Of a stretch of DNA of 64,000 nt, positions 1 to 11,541 are shown piece by piece (the stretch's first letter is position 1; each line of letters begins with the position of its first letter). The stretch covers positions 72,320,520 to 72,384,519 of the forward strand of contig NC_058339.1 in assembly GCF_905475395.1 (NCBI RefSeq). Direction: 5' to 3'. The notes beneath the pieces were generated by a model. That model saw only the letters and a list, made by a program, of their open reading frames with translations, was not told the origin of the DNA and searched no databases. Source of the stretch: Chrysoperla carnea (lineage: Eukaryota > Arthropoda > Insecta > Neuroptera > Chrysopidae). Made by a program: the position numbers and the translations under genes.

Positions 1-1311
1 ATAAACTTTGATAAATGATATCAATTAATATATCTTTTTAGATTTAATTATTATGTTTATTATAATCGATAATAATAGTATTTGCTCATGCAAATCAAAC
101 ATTTAATTTAATATATTTTAATTTTAAAATGAATTATAAAACAATTTAAAAACTTTGTTCAAACTGATATTTAAATACGTTTTGAAAAAAAAAAAATTAT
201 TTGTAAAAAAATATTTAATATGTATAATTACATATTAGTTCTAGGAAATTACTGAAAAATACGTATTTAACGATTCCAAAAAAAAAGAAGATAATAGGTT
301 GGCTACGTCAAGCAACTACTGACAAGGAAGATAGAATTAATATGTTAAAATTTATTTAGAAATTTGTAATAGGCTATAATGTTAATAAATGGCATGAATT
401 ATTCTGTAAGTTTGGCCTTGGAGGCTTAATTTGTGGATATTATATCTCTATCAAAATCGGGACAAGTTTATCGATTAACATGACGAAAACTGATAAATCA
501 AGAGAATATATGCTTCGCTTCTCAACGACAAATGGAACTATTTACATGATAGTTTATATTAGTTGCCTAAAAATGAACCAATATTTCTTCTGGTTATCGA
601 GTTACACGTGAATGAATGGAACAATTTTGCTAATTCTTTCATTTTTTTTTTTTTGTTATGTTAATTATTGTCAAGAGAAGGTTTGTATGAAAGAAAAAAT
701 TCAGGAATTTGAGCGGAACATTCGAAAATTTAAAATAAAATATTAAATGCAATAAATGGTGGAAACGCATATAAATAATGCATTACATTACATCTTCCTA
801 TCTACTATGTATTTATTTGCACTCCCGCCATATTTATCTAGAATTGTGAGCACTTGTTTGAATAGTATTGAGGTATTATTTGTTATTATTCAGGTATTGT
901 GAATATTTCTTAGAGCTATATGCGAGCGAAGCGAACCACTGTCCACTGCCGAAGACTTCAGCCAAATTGTGTTTGGCGGGCGGGCTTGCAGTTGGGCTGA
1001 ACGAACTTAGCAGGCGGGTGGGCTAAGCATAGCATAGCTATTAATGAATTGGATCTGGAGGTTAATTAAAATTTATAATCGCTGATCAACGGTTACAATA
1101 TAATAAATTGTAGGTGAAACGAAGTTTACCGGGTCATTTAGTAATTAATAAAAGGGGAAAAATATTTGAGTTAAAAATTTTACAGTTTGTTGTATTTTTC
1201 TTTGTTTTTTAGATTAGTTTTTGATATCTAAGATTGGAAAATTATTCCATAAATAAGTTCTAATTATTAAAAAATATAGTAAACAAATTTCTTATAAAAT
1301 AATATCTAGTA
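1..1311. other. Gene-free AT-rich stretch with one GC-rich patch
   Basis: No convincing coding exon is visible on either strand. The stretch is AT-rich with A and T runs. The exception is about 920-1035, which is clearly GC-richer, contains repeated GGCGGGCGGGC-like units and ends in a short repeat of GCATA. It reads like the decayed end of a mobile element, but I could not place it in a family. Confidence 0.5.
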
Positions 1312-1380
1312 CAGTAGAATCTCGATAATCGACACTTAATACAAAAACCGAGATGTTCCGATTACAGTGATTAAATAGAA
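1312..1380 (+). repeat. Possible Tigger/pogo-type transposon end fragment
   Basis: The stretch opens with CAGTAGAATCTCGATAATCG, which resembles the CAGTAGAACCTCGAT-type terminal repeats of arthropod Tigger/pogo elements, and continues with a second imperfect CGAGATGTTCCGATTA unit. No matching opposite end was found nearby, so at best it is a solo end. Assignment rests on similarity to a remembered motif only. Confidence 0.3.
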
Positions 1381-1811
1381 AAATTCATTCTTAATAAAAT
1401 AAAGCATAGCAAAAACAGCTTTAATAAGCAGCTTAAATAAAGCATAGCAAACACTTTTGTTATATTAACATCATACTACTTCTAATTATATGTAAGAACG
1501 AGACTGCTCATTTAAAGAAATTAGCTGATGTTTACTTTTATTTTTAAACAAATAAAAAGAAGAAAAGTTAGATAATTGCCAGAAATCGAACTCAGGAACG
1601 GTCTGGATGTTTGTATCATATCACTTACCCTTGATTTTAGAATGTGGCTCATTTTCTGCTTCTAATATGGTTGCTGTATAAATCCTTACTTAATTCTTTA
1701 CTTTTATTTATTAACCAAACGTGTTTTTTTTCTTATTATCTACGTGCTTTAAAAATCGCATAATACAAAAAAAGGGTAAAATTTTCATAGTTATAAAAAC
1801 GCTAAAACGTA

Positions 1812-1817
1812 TTTATT
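1812..1817 (-). promoter_or_regulatory. Candidate poly(A) signal of the chromokinesin gene
   Basis: An AATAAA hexamer on the minus strand, about 130 bases past the stop codon of the kinesin gene. AT-rich DNA contains many chance hexamers, so position is the main argument. Confidence 0.4.
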
Positions 1818-1946
1818 ATAACAAAAAAAAGAAAATTAACAAAAGCACGTAAAAAAAATATTTCTCCTTTTTAAAACACAAAATTATAAAACAAAATTCA
1901 CAAAAGGTAAAAATAAGAATATAATAGTTATCGTTTAAAACTTTGG

Positions 1947-4900
1947 CTAATTAGATGAATCATTTTTATTAATTGCAATTGATTGAATAGATCCAGTCAT
2001 TTCAAAATAACGTGCATTACCCATAAAACTATTTGAAAATATCACATTATTATCAATATTATTTTTACTTTTAGAGCGATTATTATGATTAATTGTAAAA
2101 TGATTTAATTGTTTATTATGGCACATTTTTGTACAATCACAGTTCGTTGTACATTCGCTGTTTGTCTTTTTACATCGGCATTGTCGTGTTTGACAGGTTC
2201 CACCACGACATTTACATTTGATCACACTTTTATTATCACCTTGAATCATTGAAATCGTTGATGCACATCGTTTGGTACTCCCTTAAAATAGGAAACAAAA
2301 TTTGATTAAATGTTTTTTAGAAACAATTATTGTAATCAGATTGAAAGTAAGGTTGTTTGTTTGTTTGTTACGCTTTCACGCAAAAACTACTAAATGGATT
2401 TGAATAAAACTGTAGGTAGAGTAATATAGCTCATATAGCAAAATAACACATGAGCTATAATCTATAAAGATTAAATTAAATTGATGACATTTCCCTACGC
2501 AGTCTAATGAGCATCATTTTGAAATTAAAATTTTCTGTAAAAATGTTGAACGAGTTACAATTCATGGCCTTGATAACATTTTAAAAAAATTGAAAACTGT
2601 ATATATATTTTACCTGTGTAAAACAATCCCTATCCCTATTTAAAGTGTTATGGCAGGGGAATAAGCGAGAACAAGCGAGGTGAAGGCAATGACGCGGTGG
2701 TCTTTACTTTTAAGACCAGTGAAGCTGGCCGGGTACCAAGCTTGTTTTAAATATTCAATGATTAAGCATAGTGGGATTGACAACTGTTAGGATTTTTTCC
2801 TAAAATAACTTTTTTTTAAGGTGGATGATGTGCCGAATACTTCGAGGTAGTTCAGTAAACTAACCAAGTACTCAGTTCTGCCAAACGCATCATTGTGTTT
2901 AAAGCTTTTTCTAGAAACTTTTTTTCTGTCAATGTTTAAATTTGGAAAATAAGCACTCTAATCTTTTTTAGCATTTCAATTATCTGCTATTTAATTTCTA
3001 GCAAAATTTAAAACTTGGGAATACTTTTATTTTGCTGTCTTGCTCTCTACAAAATTCCACCATAAAATATACCTGATTACAATTTACAAATTACATTTTT
3101 TTTTTAAGTGAATATAAATTTTTTTACCTTTAGATCTTTTAGCTAAATTAGAAGTTGATCTTACACTTGAAGGTGACTTCTGTGGTTCCCAATCACTAAT
3201 ATTCTCATCATCTTCAAAATCTTCCGTTATAGGTGTTCTAAAATCTTCGTTACGATCGTCTAAGGTAACTGTCGATGCAAAACTAGCATTCTCCATAAAA
3301 TTATCCAACCCATCATCACAATTCTCTTCAAGGTCGCCTTTGTCATCATTGTCATGAAAGTTCTCATTTCTATTCTCATTAAATTCATTATCATTTTCGT
3401 CATCGGTTGTATAAATAGTTGTCAAGGGAATATTACCAAGATTTTCGTTTGTTACGTCAATTTGGTCAGGGAAGTCCATCTTTGGAGATTGTGATGGTGC
3501 AGTACCAAAATGATTTTCTGATGTGGCTGTATCATAGTGATCTCCACATCCAGATTTTTCGGTATACATTTGTTGTAATAAATTAAAAACTTTTTCCTCG
3601 TATTCATTTTCTAATTGAGCAATTTGTCTTTCATGATGTAAAGAAAATTCACATAATTTCTTTTCAGATTGATTTAATTTCCGTTTATATTCATCAATTT
3701 CTTCTCGATGATTTGCTTCAATTAAAATTTCACGACGTTTTACTTCACCAGCCAATTCAAAAAGAAATTTTAGTGCACATTTTGCATCGCTCATTGATTG
3801 AACTATTTCCCAACGACCTTTTGATTTGATCTCTTGATCAGATTCCGAGATTTTTTGTCGTATATCATTAATTTGGTTAGTACGTAACTCAATTTCTTCA
3901 TTTAGTTCGGTTAGTTGAGCGGATATATCATTGTTACGAACTTCAAGTGCTTGTAATGCCTCTTTTTGTTTGATAGCATTTTTTCGCTCTTCCATTAAAT
4001 GATCCAAAGTACGTTCTGCTTGAACTGTACTTACCAAAATTTCTAATTCTTGTGCAATATATTGTTGAATCTTTTCCAGTTTATGACTGTTATGAAATGA
4101 TTGACTCATCCGACGATCTTCCCTAACAACTTTCTGTAATTGTAGCGTATCTTTTAAACGCTTATTAATCGCAGATGCTTCCTCAAATTTACGCTTTAAA
4201 ACTATTTGCTGTTTTGCATGCATACTTTCCATACGAATCATTTCATTCTTTAGTTTACGATCTTTATCCTTAAGTTTACTCATTTCTCTTTCACGTTCTA
4301 TTTTCCATTGTTTATATTTATCCGCTTCCTGTCGCATTAATTTTACTAATCGAATTTTCGTTAGCTTCATATTATTAATTTCATTATTTAATTCTTTTAT
4401 CTTTAAATCGTTCCGTTCTTTTGTTTTTATTAATCGAGCTTGTTCCCGAACTTTTTTATTTAATTCTTGTATTTGTGTTTCGAGTTCTTGGACACGATTT
4501 CGACGTTGTTCAGCTAATTTATTAGATTGGTTTGTTGAATGAACATTTTTTAATTGCTGTAATAATTCATCTTTCTCTTTCATTAATGCCACAATTTTTT
4601 GTTCATTTTCTTGCAGCGAAATCTTATCAACAATTTGAGTATCACAATTAGCCGCTATTTGTGAAGCTAACTGTTCTTTTAACGCTAGCGATCGTGTTAA
4701 CTCTTGTAATTGATTGCTAAACGCTAATTGTTGACGCATATGTGATTCTGAGTTATTTTCAAAATTCTCATCATTTTCCGACGACGTGGGTGAATCAAGA
4801 GCTGTCGATGTAGTGGAAGACAAAGTATCCGTCACTAAATCAGGATGTTGACTCGATTGCTGTTGATTCATATCATAATGCAATATTTCTTTTGCATTTA

Positions 4901-6326
4901 ATTTACAAAGCGATTGCATATCTTCAATTTTAGTCCCCAAATCTTTATAAATATCCTCTTGATCTTTAGTTAAATGCAATTTATCGAATGTACCATTGTA
5001 TTGTTCGATTAATTCGGTTAAATTTTGTTGTAATTTATCACAACCGTTTTCTGTGATCATCGATCTTTCGAACATGCTTGTACTATCGACGATTAATTTA
5101 TGTAACTGCTCAGTTAATTCCTCATTTTTTAGTCGTAACATTTGATTTTCGTCTTTTAGTTCTTGTATTTCTAATAAATATGTTTCATTTATATTATTCG
5201 AAGTATTGCTTTCAGACTGATTTAATAGCTGCGATCGTAACTCGTTTAATTCATGATGTAAAGCCGCCAACTCACTACCACGAGAATCTTGATTAACCAA
5301 TGGTTTATTTTTAATTTTTCGAGCACGATCTGCGTATCGCAACGTACTTAATGTTTCATCAACATTATAACTCGCTGGACTGACACAAGCAATCATTAAA
5401 GTGATGGAATTCCCACCTAGCGAATCTTGTAACAATCTTGTCAATTTACTATCACGATACGAAATATAAGAATGTAGTTTTTGGTTTTCATCACCTAGTG
5501 CTGATATCACGTTTCCTAAGGCCAACAAACCTTGATTAATTTTAATACCTTCTCTAAATCGTTCTCCAGTAGCCTTTGTTTTTTTCGGACGTTCCGATCC
5601 AGCTAAATCAACTAAATGAAATTTTGAAGTTGTTGCAATTTCTGTATTAATTTTATTCTGTTGCTGAATTGCAATTGTAATAATTGCATGCGATCGTGAT
5701 GAATGGGTATTCATAGCAGTTGCACCAGTTACACGTAGTTGCGAGCCAAGACGTAAATATTCTCCAGTTTCTTTGGCACTTGTCACAGTTAATTCGGTTA
5801 AACCTGCTATACGAATGCCGCCATGAATATCTTCACGAATATCAACGATACTTTGATCTCTAGGTCGTTCTGCTAATAAATCGTATAAAAGTTCTTGATA
5901 TAATTCCATAAAACTTACAGTTACTTCGAAATTATATTCGGTATTCGTTGCAATTTCTGCGAATATGTCATTAATTGCTCGCTGAATAACGCCCATTTGT
6001 TCTTCGTTATGAGTGTAAGTTGTTCCCATTGTATGGGTTTTTCCTGAACCAGTTTGGCCATACGCAAGTACAGTGACATTGTAGCCTTTAAATAAATTAC
6101 AGACCATGTGTTTAACGGCTTGATTGTAGAATTGTTCTTGACTGATGTAAGAATCAAAAACATGATTATATGTGAAAGCCTTATCGGTACCCTTCACATA
6201 GACTTGTGGTTCGTTTGGAACAGTTTGTAAAACACGCTGATAACCTTTTAAAATTTCACTATCCACTAATGGTCGAATACGTAATGCAACTTGAACTGGT
6301 GATATGTCATTTTCGGATGTACTCAT
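1947..6326 (-). CDS. Chromosome-associated kinesin, KIF4/Klp3A family (two exons)
   Basis: A plus-end kinesin motor of the kinesin-4 family, which acts on mitotic chromosomes and the central spindle. Exon 1 spans 6326-3128 and exon 2 spans 2281-1947. The junction is AAAG/GTAAAA to TTAAG/GG and keeps frame (1 base + 2 bases), giving 1177 residues, close to the roughly 1200 of known KIF4 proteins. The N-terminal motor covers about residues 8-342, with P-loop GQTGSGKT (90-97), switch I NTHSSRSH (206-213) and switch II DLAGSER (240-246). A long charged coiled-coil stalk follows (about 350-900), then an acidic, Asn/Asp-rich tail. Exon 2 encodes a domain with nine cysteines (C1089 to C1120, CKCRGGTC...CRCKK...CDC) matching the KIF4 C-terminal cysteine-rich domain, known in human KIF4A to hold an Fe-S cluster. 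The start at 6326 is the first Met before the motor. Family assignment is firm; the exact orthologue name is inferred. Confidence 0.95.
2340..2745 (+). mobile_element. Helitron-like non-autonomous element inside the kinesin intron
   Basis: It starts near a (TTTG)n stretch followed by a CGCTTTCACGCAAAAACTAC-type segment and ends in a small hairpin (CCAG-TGAAG-CTGG) plus CCGGGTACCAAGCTTG. The same order, in more or less diverged form, recurs at 33393-33930 (plus) and in reverse at 8498-8795 and 57972-58140. It carries no coding capacity and lies wholly within the 846-bp intron of the minus-strand kinesin gene. Confidence 0.6.
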
Positions 6327-6767
6327 CTTTGTATAAAAAAAATTACTGACTTATTTTTTCTATTCAAATATTAAATTTCAAATGTCAAAACTTTATGTAT
6401 CATATTGGCTTAGAATTTTATATGATGGGCTTTATTTTCTAAATTTTTTCCAAAACTTGATTTCGAAATCTTCATGCATTGATGTTGAAGTTAATATACT
6501 TTTTTTTTCAAAAATTACCTATTACATGGTCAAAAATGTTTTTTTTTCTTTTTATATTCTGGGAATAATAAAATTTTTTTTTTTTTAAATCGAAAAATTT
6601 CAGACAACACAAATGAAATTTTATTTTGTTATTAGGCGAAAAAACGGTGAAATAGATTTTACAAAATTCGTCAGGGAAAAATGTAGATAAAATTTCATTT
6701 TTGTTTAAGATGACTGAAAAATATAATATTTAATGTTGCTAAGCAATTAGCCGAACCTGAAAAGCGG
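6327..6767. other. 5' flank of the chromokinesin gene
   Basis: AT-rich sequence immediately upstream of the kinesin start codon, with long T runs at about 6480-6590. The 5' UTR and promoter must lie here or further upstream, but no TATA box, initiator or UTR intron can be picked out with confidence. Confidence 0.4.
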
Positions 6768-7147
6768 GGAGCCCGTGACAGTAAAACTGCACTTACACGA
6801 ATTTCGCATTTTCGCATATGAATGAATGCTATTTATCGTTAGGTACAATATGTGCCAGGGTTTATCTTGGCAGAAATATTGGCAAAATTCATGGTAGTTA
6901 ATTTGTGACAGCTCTTATCTTGGCAGAAAGGTTTGTCACACCGAATAAAATTTTACCCTTATCGCGGAATTACTTTTTTTATTTATTTATTCGTTTTGAG
7001 GTCTGATAGTACAAAATTTCTGTCAAATCAGTAAAAAATAAAAAATCCTGGCAAAAAATATTTCTGCCAGGATAAACCCTCTCACACCTAGTCCATATTG
7101 TACCTATCGCTAAATAGTATAAGTGCAGTTTTACTGTCTCGGGCTCC
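6768..7147. mobile_element. MITE with long terminal inverted repeats (about 380 bp)
   Basis: The left end GGAGCCCGTGACAGTAAAAC is mirrored at the right end, whose reverse complement begins GGAGCCCGAGACAGTAAAAC. The match continues inward through TGCACTTA, AGGTACAATATG and GGGTTTATC(T/C)TGGCAGAAATA, giving imperfect arms of more than 100 bp. The internal part has no credible reading frame. It lies about 440 bp upstream of the kinesin start codon. The superfamily is not clear because no obvious target-site duplication was recognised. Confidence 0.75.
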
Positions 7148-8101
7148 AGGACTATATGGGCCAGCCCCCAATCTTCCAAATCGAATTCAACTCCAAAATA
7201 GATCTCTCCACACTAATAGCAAAGTACAAAATTTTGTATTTTTTATCACTTCTAAACAAAAAAGTACTCTTGTGATTTTTTATTTAGACGCTAAGTTTTC
7301 GAAATAAATATTCTTGAAAATTAAAAAATGCATTATTCGATTTTAAGAAAAATGAGTTTTTTTTCAATCTCTGAAAGAATTCGATTAGCTGACGCAGCTT
7401 GTGTGCTACAAATTTTTTTTAAATTCCAACGCTTACGAAACTTTAAATAGGTTTTCGATATCAATTTTGAATGAAGCAAAAGTTTCAATGAGTATTATTC
7501 GTTAATAACACAATGGCCAAAACAAATCAACCAATTTAAACCACATTTTAATTTGGCTCTTAAACCAATCTTTGAGGACAGAGATTCGTTTTTTTTATGA
7601 ATATTTTTTGATAGATAACTGTTTTAAACTAATGAATATTCTGAGAAATTTTGTACAAAACTTAAACCATTACTACCACACCTTAATAAAAAATAATCCT
7701 AATTAAAATAATTGCGTTGTTTTTAATATATGTAAAATAATTATTTATAATTATTAAAAATATCATGAATATATATTCAAAAGATATTTATTTCACTTTA
7801 AAATTGTTAACAATCTAACACATTGTAAAAATGTTTGAAATTCCTTATGTTTCATGCTTAACAATGTTTAAAAAAAAGCAATATTTTCAATTCCCATATT
7901 TTGTGGAAAAATACAATTTCGCTTAATTACTCATTAGAAATAATTAATTATCGAGCAAACAATGAAAATTTTCATAATATGTAAGGTAGTTCACTTTATA
8001 AAGTCGGTAGTTTTAACGATTTGAATCAAATTTTTCACCTATTGTGAAGCGAGATATTTATCATTATTAACGAATACTTTAAAATATTACCTACTAGCCT
8101 A
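7148..8101. other. Gene-free AT-rich stretch
   Basis: No coding exon, RNA gene or repeat family that I recognise. Short reading frames here are interrupted and of low complexity. Confidence 0.5.
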
Positions 8102-8435
8102 CTAGCTGTGAACAACTCGCTTTGCTGGACAACATCCACACTTTCACCCTCTCCCCCTATATCCCTTTGAGCAGGGCTTACAGTTTTGTAATGTACATGT
8201 CATGCTCTTATATTTGATACGCCACTTGGGTATATTTGAAAATATTCGATTATGCATTCCCCCCTTTCTCGCTCCATCATTCCATCCCCGAAGGTTAAAA
8301 TAGAAAAAAAAAACAACCTTTGTTTATATCTACGCATCAAAATTCGTTGCGTAGTTTTAAAGAACTAAGCATATGTAGGGTTTAGAAACAAACAGACTCA
8401 AGCGGCTTTGTTTTATACTATGTATTGATATACCC
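8102..8435 (-). mobile_element. Helitron-like element, second type
   Basis: On the minus strand the end reads GTCCAGCAAAGCGAGTTG, then TTCACAG, then CTAG followed by T. This is the layout of a Helitron 3' terminus: a short GC-rich hairpin, about ten bases, CTAG, then a host T. The body holds a C-rich segment (about 8120-8290) and a TTCGTTGCGTAGTTTTAAAG motif at about 8343-8362. No Rep/helicase coding sequence is present. The outer (5') boundary is approximate. Confidence 0.5.
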
Positions 8436-8497
8436 AAAACAATATACCCGTAACTTTAATAGAAAATAGTAAAAATGTCTTTAATAAACTTTTATAG

Positions 8498-8795
8498 AAT
8501 TACTAGAGTGATACCCACTCGCTTCGGTGGGTTTAAAAGTAAAGATTGATAAAGATTTCTCTCGCTTATCCCCTTTCTATAACACTCGAAATAATGGTAA
8601 GGATTATTTTACACAGGTAAAATATATGTATGGTTTTCTATTTCTTTAAATGTATAATAGTAATTATTCATTGAGTATATCAGAGAAGATGGCCGTGAAA
8701 TATTTATATTGACTATTTTTACAGAAATCTGTAATTTATGGTAATGTCAAATGACTACTTTTACAGAAATCTGTAATTTATGATACTTTATGGTA
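8498..8795 (-). mobile_element. Helitron-like element, first type
   Basis: The minus-strand 3' terminus is a hairpin (CCCACCGAAGCGAGTGGG) followed by TATCACT, CTAG and a host T. The interior shares TTTACTTTTAAACCC, GATAAGCGAG, AGTGTTATAGAAAGG and TTACCTGTGTAAAA segments with 2340-2745, 33393-33930 and 57972-58140. Near its inner end a block with TTTTTACAGAAATCTGTAAT is directly repeated (about 8717-8782). No coding capacity. Confidence 0.6.
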
Positions 8796-9705
8796 TACAA
8801 TTCCCCATGAGATTTTAATGAATATTGAATATTTTATCTATAAAAAATCATTTTTACATCTTTTATTTATTAATTTCTAAATTATTTCAAGATAATTGAT
8901 AGAATTAATGTTTTTTATTTGTTTGATGAAGAAACAAATTTTTGTTAGAAAAACCAAAAAAATACGGTAATTCAACCCGGAAAAATCTTTGAAAAATCAT
9001 AAAATTAATCATTTATTATACGATGTTTTAATTTTTTTGGTGTAACTGGTGTTACAGTGTAATTTTCAATATTTCCTGACCATTGTTGTCGTATGAATAA
9101 TTTACGTAACTTTTCACAAATTTTGTTCACTTAATAATTTTATTCTAATTAATTTTTTTTTTCTATTTTACAAAATTAATGATTTATGTAAACATTATTA
9201 GATATTTTATTATTTCTCTAACAATTATAAATCATTATCCATTGTCAAGGTTTTTCCGGATAGGAAAAAAAATAGAGAATATACTTTAAATTATTTACCA
9301 TATACAACAAGTTATACTAATTTATTTATGTATCATTGATTTTACATAGAAAAATATATTTTTTCTCGATTACATAATTATTTAATTAACTATAGTTAAA
9401 ATTAAATAAAACAATATAATTAAATCTTTCTAACGTCAATTTTGATAGATATTGAAGTCTTCTATTATGTAATTTAGAAGAAAGAATAAAAGTTAACCTT
9501 GATTAATTGTCAATTTTGCACGATTGCCTTATAGATCCTTTTTTATTCGAATGTCGGAAAAGAAGTATAATATTTTCTCAAGTAGTAGAATGTGTATGCC
9601 TTATTGTCAGTTGTTAGCTTCACGCAATCCCTTTGAGAACATGATAAGACGATTTAGTTTTATCAAAATTTTTCCAAGTTTTTAATACTTCGATTCAATG
9701 TTTAT

Positions 9706-9752
9706 AAAACTACTAGAGTAATACCCACCCGCTTCGCTGGGTTTAAAAGTAA
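9706..9752 (-). mobile_element. Solo Helitron-like 3' terminus
   Basis: The reverse complement reads ACCCAGCGAAGCGGGTGGGT, then ATTACT, CTAG, T, the same terminus as at 8498. Only about 47 bp remain. It abuts the start of the roughly 400-bp repeat at 9753, so either an insertion or a rearrangement joined the two. Confidence 0.5.
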
Positions 9753-10104
9753 GGATTGGTAACGATACACTACTTTAATTATAGAATTTAATCATATATA
9801 ATTGTATGGATTGCATTTATGACTTACATTGAAAATTTAATATTATTGTCTCACAAATTTAAATAAATAATTATGATAATTTACATTTGAAAAATAATAT
9901 TTGTGCAATTTGATTTCTTATTTTCACAATTTTTATGCATTAAGTTTAATTAATTAGTATTTTTCAATAATTTTAATTTGACATTTACTATAACATTAAC
10001 ATGTAAAAAACTGCAAATTAGTCATAACAGCCTCCTTTATCGCCAAAATTTTTTTTCACTGGAAGCGCTGGCATCGATTTTATTGTCCCTACCATGACTA
10101 CGCA
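9753..10104 (+). repeat. About 400-bp dispersed repeat, copy 1 (5' shortened)
   Basis: It matches 11140-11541 and the reverse complement of 23547-23945 over nearly its whole length. Landmarks in order: TAACGATACACTACTTTAAT, TTGTATGGATTGCATTTATG, TTAATATTATTGTCTCACAA, GCCAAAATTTTTT and CTGGAAGCGCTGGCATCG, ending near CCCTACCATGACTACGCACA. No coding potential, no terminal inverted repeat and no tRNA-like head. Family unknown to me. Confidence 0.65.
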
Positions 10105-11139
10105 CACAACGAATATTTCAAAACCAAATTTGTAAAAAAATTATATGTAGAAAAATAAGTAAATTTTACTATAATTTTGAAACAATAATGTTTAACAACA
10201 AATGTTTTATCCGTCTAAAGACCATATCCACTATTAATTATTTTTAATCGCAAAAAATAAAAAACAGAGGAGGTTCTTAAGTCAATCTTTATATTTTTTT
10301 AATGTATTGGCCACGCATAGCTTTGTGCAAAGTAGTCTGAATTCTTTTTTTAATGGATAGGGTATCTCCAAAGGGTATACGCTGAATTTTTATCTGTGAA
10401 CCGATTCTTATGTATGTGCTCCGCAAAATTTAATGCAAGATACACACAAAAAAGTAAAATTATTTTTTACTTATTTGTGTATTTTTTGGGAAGGCGGTTT
10501 TATGTATTGGTAAAAAAATTTTTTAAGCGACTACTGCGAGAATATTTCAAGTAAAATGTATATGTAAAATGTATTGGTAAAAATAAAGCTTACAGAAAAA
10601 TTGAATTTCATTGATAACATTTCGTAAAATTCAAGAAAGTCTTTTTTGACTGGTTTTATTTTCTTAAATAAGTACACGATGAAAAACCAATTCTATAAAA
10701 ACTGGGACGGAATTTCTTAACATAAATTTAATTAGATAGATTATAAATTCATATTTTCTATATAAATAACAATTATCTGAAGACATTTAGTCTCAGACAG
10801 GTTAAGTATAGATTTATTATATTTAATATATAATGTGTCCATATTATACATATAATCATATTTATGGAATGTCAAGGACATTAATTGTTTGTATACAATA
10901 TACATACCTACAATAAAAATTCATACATTGTAGGTATCTGATTACCTGAAGTTCTTTTCAAAAATTTGCATTTTTGATTTTTAATATTGATTATTAATAA
11001 TTTTTGAAGACACCCACATACTAAAAAATGCCTTTTTTTGTATTGTGTATTACATAATAAAAATAAAAAATTTTTAATTGCAAATATTTCTACAGTGACG
11101 TAGGTCTTTTTTTACAAGCTTTTATTTGCTTGACCTGTA
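10105..11139. other. Gene-free AT-rich spacer
   Basis: Sequence between two same-orientation copies of the roughly 400-bp repeat. No exon or RNA gene is visible. The flanks of the two copies differ, so this does not look like a simple segmental duplication. Confidence 0.45.
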
Positions 11140-11541
11140 CCTATTCGCACCGTGCGTGAATTTTATTGGAGGCGTTTCCATGGTGACGATACACTACTTT
11201 AATTATAGAATTGTATGGATGCATAAATAATTGTATGGATTGCATTTATGACTTACATTGAAAATTTAATATTATTGTCTCACAAATTTAAATAAATAAC
11301 TATGATAATTTACATTTGAAAAATAATATTTGTGCAATTTGATTTCTTATTTTCACAATTTTTAATGCATTAAGTTTAATTAATTCGTGTTTTACAATAA
11401 TTTTAATTTGACATTTCTATAACATTAACATGTAAAGAACTGCAAATTAGAAATAACAGCCCCCTTTAGCGCCAAAATTTTTCACTGGAAGCGCTGGCAT
11501 CGATTTTATTGTCCCTACCATGACTACACACACAACGAATA
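11140..11541 (+). repeat. About 400-bp dispersed repeat, copy 2 (longest 5' end)
   Basis: It extends upstream of copy 1 with ATTCGCACCGTGCGTGAATT and GGAGGCGTTTCCATGGTGAC, both also present, slightly diverged, in the minus-strand copy at 23547-23945. The 3' end again runs through CTGGAAGCGCTGGCATCG and CCCTACCATGACTACACACA. Confidence 0.65.

Noticed and set aside
5078-5296. Plus-strand reading frame inside the kinesin exon
   Set aside because: It is the antisense of the coiled-coil coding region and has no domain.
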